Shown: piece after piece, positions 60,918-64,000 of the stretch
Layout of the letters: each line of letters begins with the position of its first letter
Position numbering within the stretch: the stretch's first letter is position 1
DNA from: Chryseobacterium sp. MEBOG06
GTDB lineage: Bacteria; Bacteroidota; Bacteroidia; Flavobacteriales; Weeksellaceae
Direction: 5' to 3'
Length of the DNA stretch: 64,000 bases
Assembly: GCF_021869765.1 (NCBI RefSeq)
Contig: NZ_CP084580.1
Span: 4,402,001-4,466,000, forward strand
The notes under the pieces: generated by a model
Seen by the model: only the letters and a program-made list of their open reading frames with translations
What the model was told of the DNA's origin: nothing
Database searches by the model: none
Position numbers and translations under genes: made by a program

Positions 60918-62022
60918 TTATTTTAATTTTTAAAACAATTTTATAGTGATTATTTTCTTCCGGTCCTGAAAGGAACTCAAATTGACCGGCATACCATTTT
61001 TCTAATATATGAAGAACTGCATCATTTCCCAATCCATGATAACCCGTTTCTACCTGATGGGCCTGATAAGCAGCTATAGAGTTGGTGATTTCAAACAACA
61101 ATTCTGAACCTTCTATGGTGCAGGATAAGTTGATAAAACTTCTCTCTTCTTCCCCTATTGCAGAATGTTTCAAAGCATTTTCAAACAATGTAAGGAGTAT
61201 AGAAGGCGGGATTTCTGCGATATCAAATTCTTCCTGATTCTGAATGTTTAAAGTGATATTAAGCAGGTTATTGTATTTTAACTGATACAGATCTGCAAGC
61301 GCTTTGAGCGAAGAAAGCTCCTGAGCAACACTTATTTTTTCTTTTCCACTGTCATAGATAATATATTGTAATAGCTTGCTAAGCTGCAAAATAGAATCGG
61401 ATGTCTTTTCTGTATGCACAAAGCTGTTGGCATACATATTATTAAGGGTATTGAGTAAAAAATGAGGATTCAGTTTGGATTTCAACAAATCCAGATAAAG
61501 CTGTTCTTTTTCTTCTCCAAGGTTGATTACATCCTGCTCTATAAGAAATTTATCTTTTGTAATTCCTAAAAACGAGGCAACAAGAATCACTACTCCCTGA
61601 GAGATATACACATTATAAAGGAAACCTACATAATACCCTTCTTTAGTAAAATTCATGCTGAAAACTGCCGGTTCCCAAAGGATCCTGAAAAGACTGGAAA
61701 CCAAAAAGGCAATCAATGCATATAGGATAAACTCCGGATATTTGTTGGATAGATAGAAATAAGGAACAAGATAGTAGTATACCAGATAATAGATCCCGAC
61801 ATTCAAAAATACATTCGAAATAATACTCCAAATTAATTCAAAACCATTCAGGAAGTAGTTTTCGGTGAAATAAGTGATCAGAATGAAGATAAAAAAGAAA
61901 AAAATATGCTGAAATCTCAATAAAAATTTCCAGCGGTACTTCATAAGGCTTTCCAGAATCTTACCATTAAATAAAACCCTTATAATCAATAGTATAATAA
62001 TAAAATTTATGATTAAAAACAT
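60910..62022 (-). CDS. LytS-type membrane sensor histidine kinase
   Basis: A 370-aa kinase with about five membrane helices in the first 155 residues (INFIIILLIIRVLFN, FFFFIFILITYFTENYF, VFLNVGIYYLVYYYLVPYFY and others). The His_kinase domain starts with the acceptor His187 in KSKLNPHFLLNTLNNM. The HATPase part has IPPSILLTLFENALKH and YHGLGNDAVLHILEKWY. The signal is unknown. It is divergent from the DUF2490 and CitMHS genes, which are plausible targets. Confidence 0.93.
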   Translation of the reverse strand: MFLIINFIIILLIIRVLFNGKILESLMKYRWKFLLRFQHIFFFFIFILITYFTENYFLNGFELIWSIISNVFLNVGIYYLVYYYLVPYFYLSNKYPEFILYALIAFLVSSLFRILWEPAVFSMNFTKEGYYVGFLYNVYISQGVVILVASFLGITKDKFLIEQDVINLGEEKEQLYLDLLKSKLNPHFLLNTLNNMYANSFVHTEKTSDSILQLSKLLQYIIYDSGKEKISVAQELSSLKALADLYQLKYNNLLNITLNIQNQEEFDIAEIPPSILLTLFENALKHSAIGEEERSFINLSCTIEGSELLFEITNSIAAYQAHQVETGYHGLGNDAVLHILEKWYAGQFEFLSGPEENNHYKIVLKIKING

Positions 62023-62173
62023 ACTTTGAGCCTTATTTTCAGATTTACCAAATATAATATCTTTTTATATCAAAATGCAGTTCGTTGAGAAAAACTGTCA
62101 TTGATTGAAAAAATCCAGGTCCGCTCTTCCTAATAAATATATTTGAGAAACTGCAATGTTAATCAAATATTAC

Positions 62174-62866
62174 ATGAAACTTAATATAAAATCAACACTT
62201 CTTTTATCATTATTCTTATTGAACGGACTTTTATATAGTCAGAGTAAGGATAATTACAATATGTGGTTTCAGTACCTGATGTCGGCAAAGATAACCGATA
62301 AAAGTACCTTAACTGCACTTACACAATACCGTTCTTTTGATCTGGCTTATGACACAAGGCTTTTTCTTCTCAATGCCTACGTGGATTATGAGGTGGCAGA
62401 GAACATAAAACCTGCGGTAGGAGCAATGTTTCTGGTCCTTGAGTCATACAATGCGGATAATTCTAAAAAAATACGATATGAGAAAAGGCCTTTTCAGCAA
62501 GTCACTGCCGAGTATTTTATCGGCAGAACTTCAATATCTAACCGTCTGAGAGTAGAAGAGCGTTTTCTCAGCAATCCGGATGAATTCCAGGTTAGGCTGC
62601 GATATCTGATCTCAGTAAGAATTCCTTTCAACAAAAAAGGGGAAAAAGAAAAACTCTATGGCATTCTTAAAAATGAAATAAGAATGAATATTGAAAAAGA
62701 AGAACCTTTCGACAGCAACCGTATCACCGCCGGTCTCGGGATCAAAACCGGAAAAAACTCGGCACTGGAAATAGCCTTTATCAATCAGCTGGAAACCGGA
62801 AAGACCAGTAACTATGGGTTCATAGGCTTCAGAAATTCTTTTGACTGGAGAAAAAAACAAAAATAA
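62174..62866 (+). CDS. DUF2490-family outer-membrane barrel protein
   Basis: A 230-aa protein from ATG 62174 (alternative ATG 62156). The signal peptide ends LLNGLLYSQ. The pattern NYNMWFQYLMSAKITDKSTL, YRSFDLAYDTRLFLLNAYVD and TSISNRLRVEERFLS is typical of DUF2490, thought to form a beta barrel. The end NSFDWRKKQK is basic. The substrate is unknown. It is followed 25 bases on by a CitMHS transporter, which suggests a joint role in organic-acid uptake. Confidence 0.8.
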   Translation: MKLNIKSTLLLSLFLLNGLLYSQSKDNYNMWFQYLMSAKITDKSTLTALTQYRSFDLAYDTRLFLLNAYVDYEVAENIKPAVGAMFLVLESYNADNSKKIRYEKRPFQQVTAEYFIGRTSISNRLRVEERFLSNPDEFQVRLRYLISVRIPFNKKGEKEKLYGILKNEIRMNIEKEEPFDSNRITAGLGIKTGKNSALEIAFINQLETGKTSNYGFIGFRNSFDWRKKQK

Positions 62867-62891
62867 TTATATCATTAACAGATAACATACT

Positions 62892-64000
62892 ATGCTTACA
62901 TTTCTTGGCTTTTTAATGATTGTTATATTCATGTTGCTCATCATGAATAAAAAAATGACTCCTCTTACCGCCCTTGTACTCGTTCCTGTACTCATTGCAG
63001 TGATAGCAGGTTTTGGGCCGGAACTGGGAAAAATGATGAAAGAAGGGGTAAAAGAAATTGCTCTTACGGGAGTCATGCTGATCTTTGCCATCCTTTATTT
63101 CAGCTTAATGATTGATACTGGACTTTTTGAACCGCTGGTGAATGCCATTTTAAAAGCCGTTGGAGATAATCCGGTAAAAACAACAATCGGCACTGCACTC
63201 CTTACCACTTTGGTTTCGCTGGACGGTGATGGGTCTTCTACTTATATTATTGTGGTGGCAGCCATGCTGCCTCTTTATAAAAAACAAGGAATGAATCCCC
63301 TGGTCCTTACCTGCATCATTATGCTCGCCGGAGGAATTATGAATATTTTACCTTGGGGTGGGCCTACCGCCCGGGTAATGAGTTCACTGAAACTTGGGCA
63401 TACTGAAATATTTGTCCCGATGATTCCGGTCATGCTGATTGGTATTGTATGGGTATTTATAGTGGCTTATATCCTTGGGGTAAAAGAGAGAAAAAGAATC
63501 AGTAAACACGGAAAATACACAAAATACAGCCAACAGGATATTGCAGGAGAAAATGATCCGGCATTGCGCCGCCCCAAGCTGCTTATTGTCAATCTTATCC
63601 TTACTGTTGTGCTTCTTTGTGTAATGATACTTGACATTATTCCTCTTGGAATTGCTTTCATGATTGCGTTTTGTATTGCTTCCGTCATCAATTATCCAAA
63701 ACTTAAAGATCAGCAGAAAATTATTGCAAAACATTCCGGCAATGCGCTGTCTGTAGCGGGAATGATCTTTGGTGCAGGGATTTTCACAGGAATTCTTAAC
63801 GGAACAGGAATTATGAATTCTATGGGAAACAGCATCATTGGCATTGTTCCGAAAGACTGGGGAAGCTATCTTAATGTCATCACGGCTATATTCAGTGTCC
63901 CCCTCACCTTTTTCTTAACTAATGATGCTTATTATTTCGGAATATTACCCGTGATCACCGCTACAGGTCATCAGATGGGTATTCCTCCTGATATTTTAGG
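62892..64000 (+). CDS. CitMHS-type citrate/metal:H+ symporter, 3' end missing
   Basis: Gene from ATG 62892 running past the right edge; 369 residues are visible. The family is recognised by the start LTFLGFLMIVIFMLLIM, MTPLTALVLVPVLIAVIAG, LVSLDGDGSSTYIIVVAAML and AGGIMNILPWGGPTARVMSS, with at least nine hydrophobic helices. CitMHS members move citrate complexed with a divalent metal; the specific acid is inferred from family. It lies 25 bases after the DUF2490 gene and is divergent from a LytS/LytR-type two-component system. Confidence 0.92.
   Translation, partial: MLTFLGFLMIVIFMLLIMNKKMTPLTALVLVPVLIAVIAGFGPELGKMMKEGVKEIALTGVMLIFAILYFSLMIDTGLFEPLVNAILKAVGDNPVKTTIGTALLTTLVSLDGDGSSTYIIVVAAMLPLYKKQGMNPLVLTCIIMLAGGIMNILPWGGPTARVMSSLKLGHTEIFVPMIPVMLIGIVWVFIVAYILGVKERKRISKHGKYTKYSQQDIAGENDPALRRPKLLIVNLILTVVLLCVMILDIIPLGIAFMIAFCIASVINYPKLKDQQKIIAKHSGNALSVAGMIFGAGIFTGILNGTGIMNSMGNSIIGIVPKDWGSYLNVITAIFSVPLTFFLTNDAYYFGILPVITATGHQMGIPPDIL

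Noticed and set aside
1..64000. CRISPR array, prophage, integron or origin of replication
   Set aside because: No spaced short repeats, phage structural genes, integrase-attC pattern or DnaA-box cluster was seen.

Overview
The window reads as a stretch of a Bacteroidota chromosome, most likely Flavobacteriia of the Chryseobacterium type. The grounds are AT-rich DNA, promoters with the Bacteroidota -7 element TAnnTTTG (often with TTG or TTTG about 19 bases upstream), tandem SusC/SusD pairs, a type IX secretion (T9SS) sorting domain on a subtilase, a fused CcoN-CcoO oxidase, Reg_prop/Y_Y_Y sensor kinases and a short cysteine-rich peptide of the kind called 'bacteriocin-like' in Chryseobacterium. 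This assignment rests on gene families, not on a database search. No CRISPR array, prophage or replication origin was seen.

Layout. 1-5.1 kb: 5' end of an S9-type peptidase gene (-), htpG, a small XRE regulator, a secreted alpha/beta hydrolase, an alkyltransferase-like protein and a 48-aa protein. 5.2-9.3 kb: a minus-strand block with a deoxyhypusine-synthase-like gene, a Gre-like gene behind a possible leader ORF plus hairpin, a beta-barrel protein, arfB and menE. 9.4-9.75 kb: two near-identical tRNA-Gln cassettes, each with promoter and terminator. 9.9-17.8 kb: HdeD-like membrane protein, amino-acid permease, a C1q-like secreted protein, a large propeller sensor kinase with LuxR-type regulator, and an XRE regulator. 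17.9-21.2 kb: cbb3 oxidase genes ccoNO and ccoP. 21.4-29.7 kb: tamB-tamA-yihY operon for outer-membrane biogenesis. 29.8-32.4 kb: argS, the 51-aa RiPP/bacteriocin-like precursor and a lipoprotein. 32.5-42.0 kb: two independent SusC/SusD operons. 42.2-48.8 kb: rnhB, a complete IS3-family element, yidC, pyrG and a YceI protein. 48.9-53 kb: radA, then a coupled methyltransferase-VanW-AcpH operon, and a DUF6702 protein. 53-60 kb: T9SS-exported subtilase, HupE/UreJ-like protein, M1 metallopeptidase, and a frameshifted SnoaL-like gene. 60.2-64 kb: LytS/LytR-type two-component system divergent from a DUF2490 protein and a CitMHS transporter running off the window.

How it works together. Most genes are core housekeeping or envelope genes in short transcription units with very short 5' leaders and strong hairpin terminators. 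The envelope theme is strong: TamA/TamB, YidC, SusC/SusD, the subtilase and several lipoproteins or barrels. Two places carry an echo of a neighbouring gene's 3' end: a 44-bp repeat of the barrel gene's tail and promoter in front of the deoxyhypusine-synthase-like gene, and a degenerate radA tail in front of the methyltransferase. They suggest past insertion or recombination. The most novel-looking items are the Gre leader ORF/hairpin, these gene-tail echoes, the DHS homologue in a bacterium, and the orphan cysteine-rich peptide.
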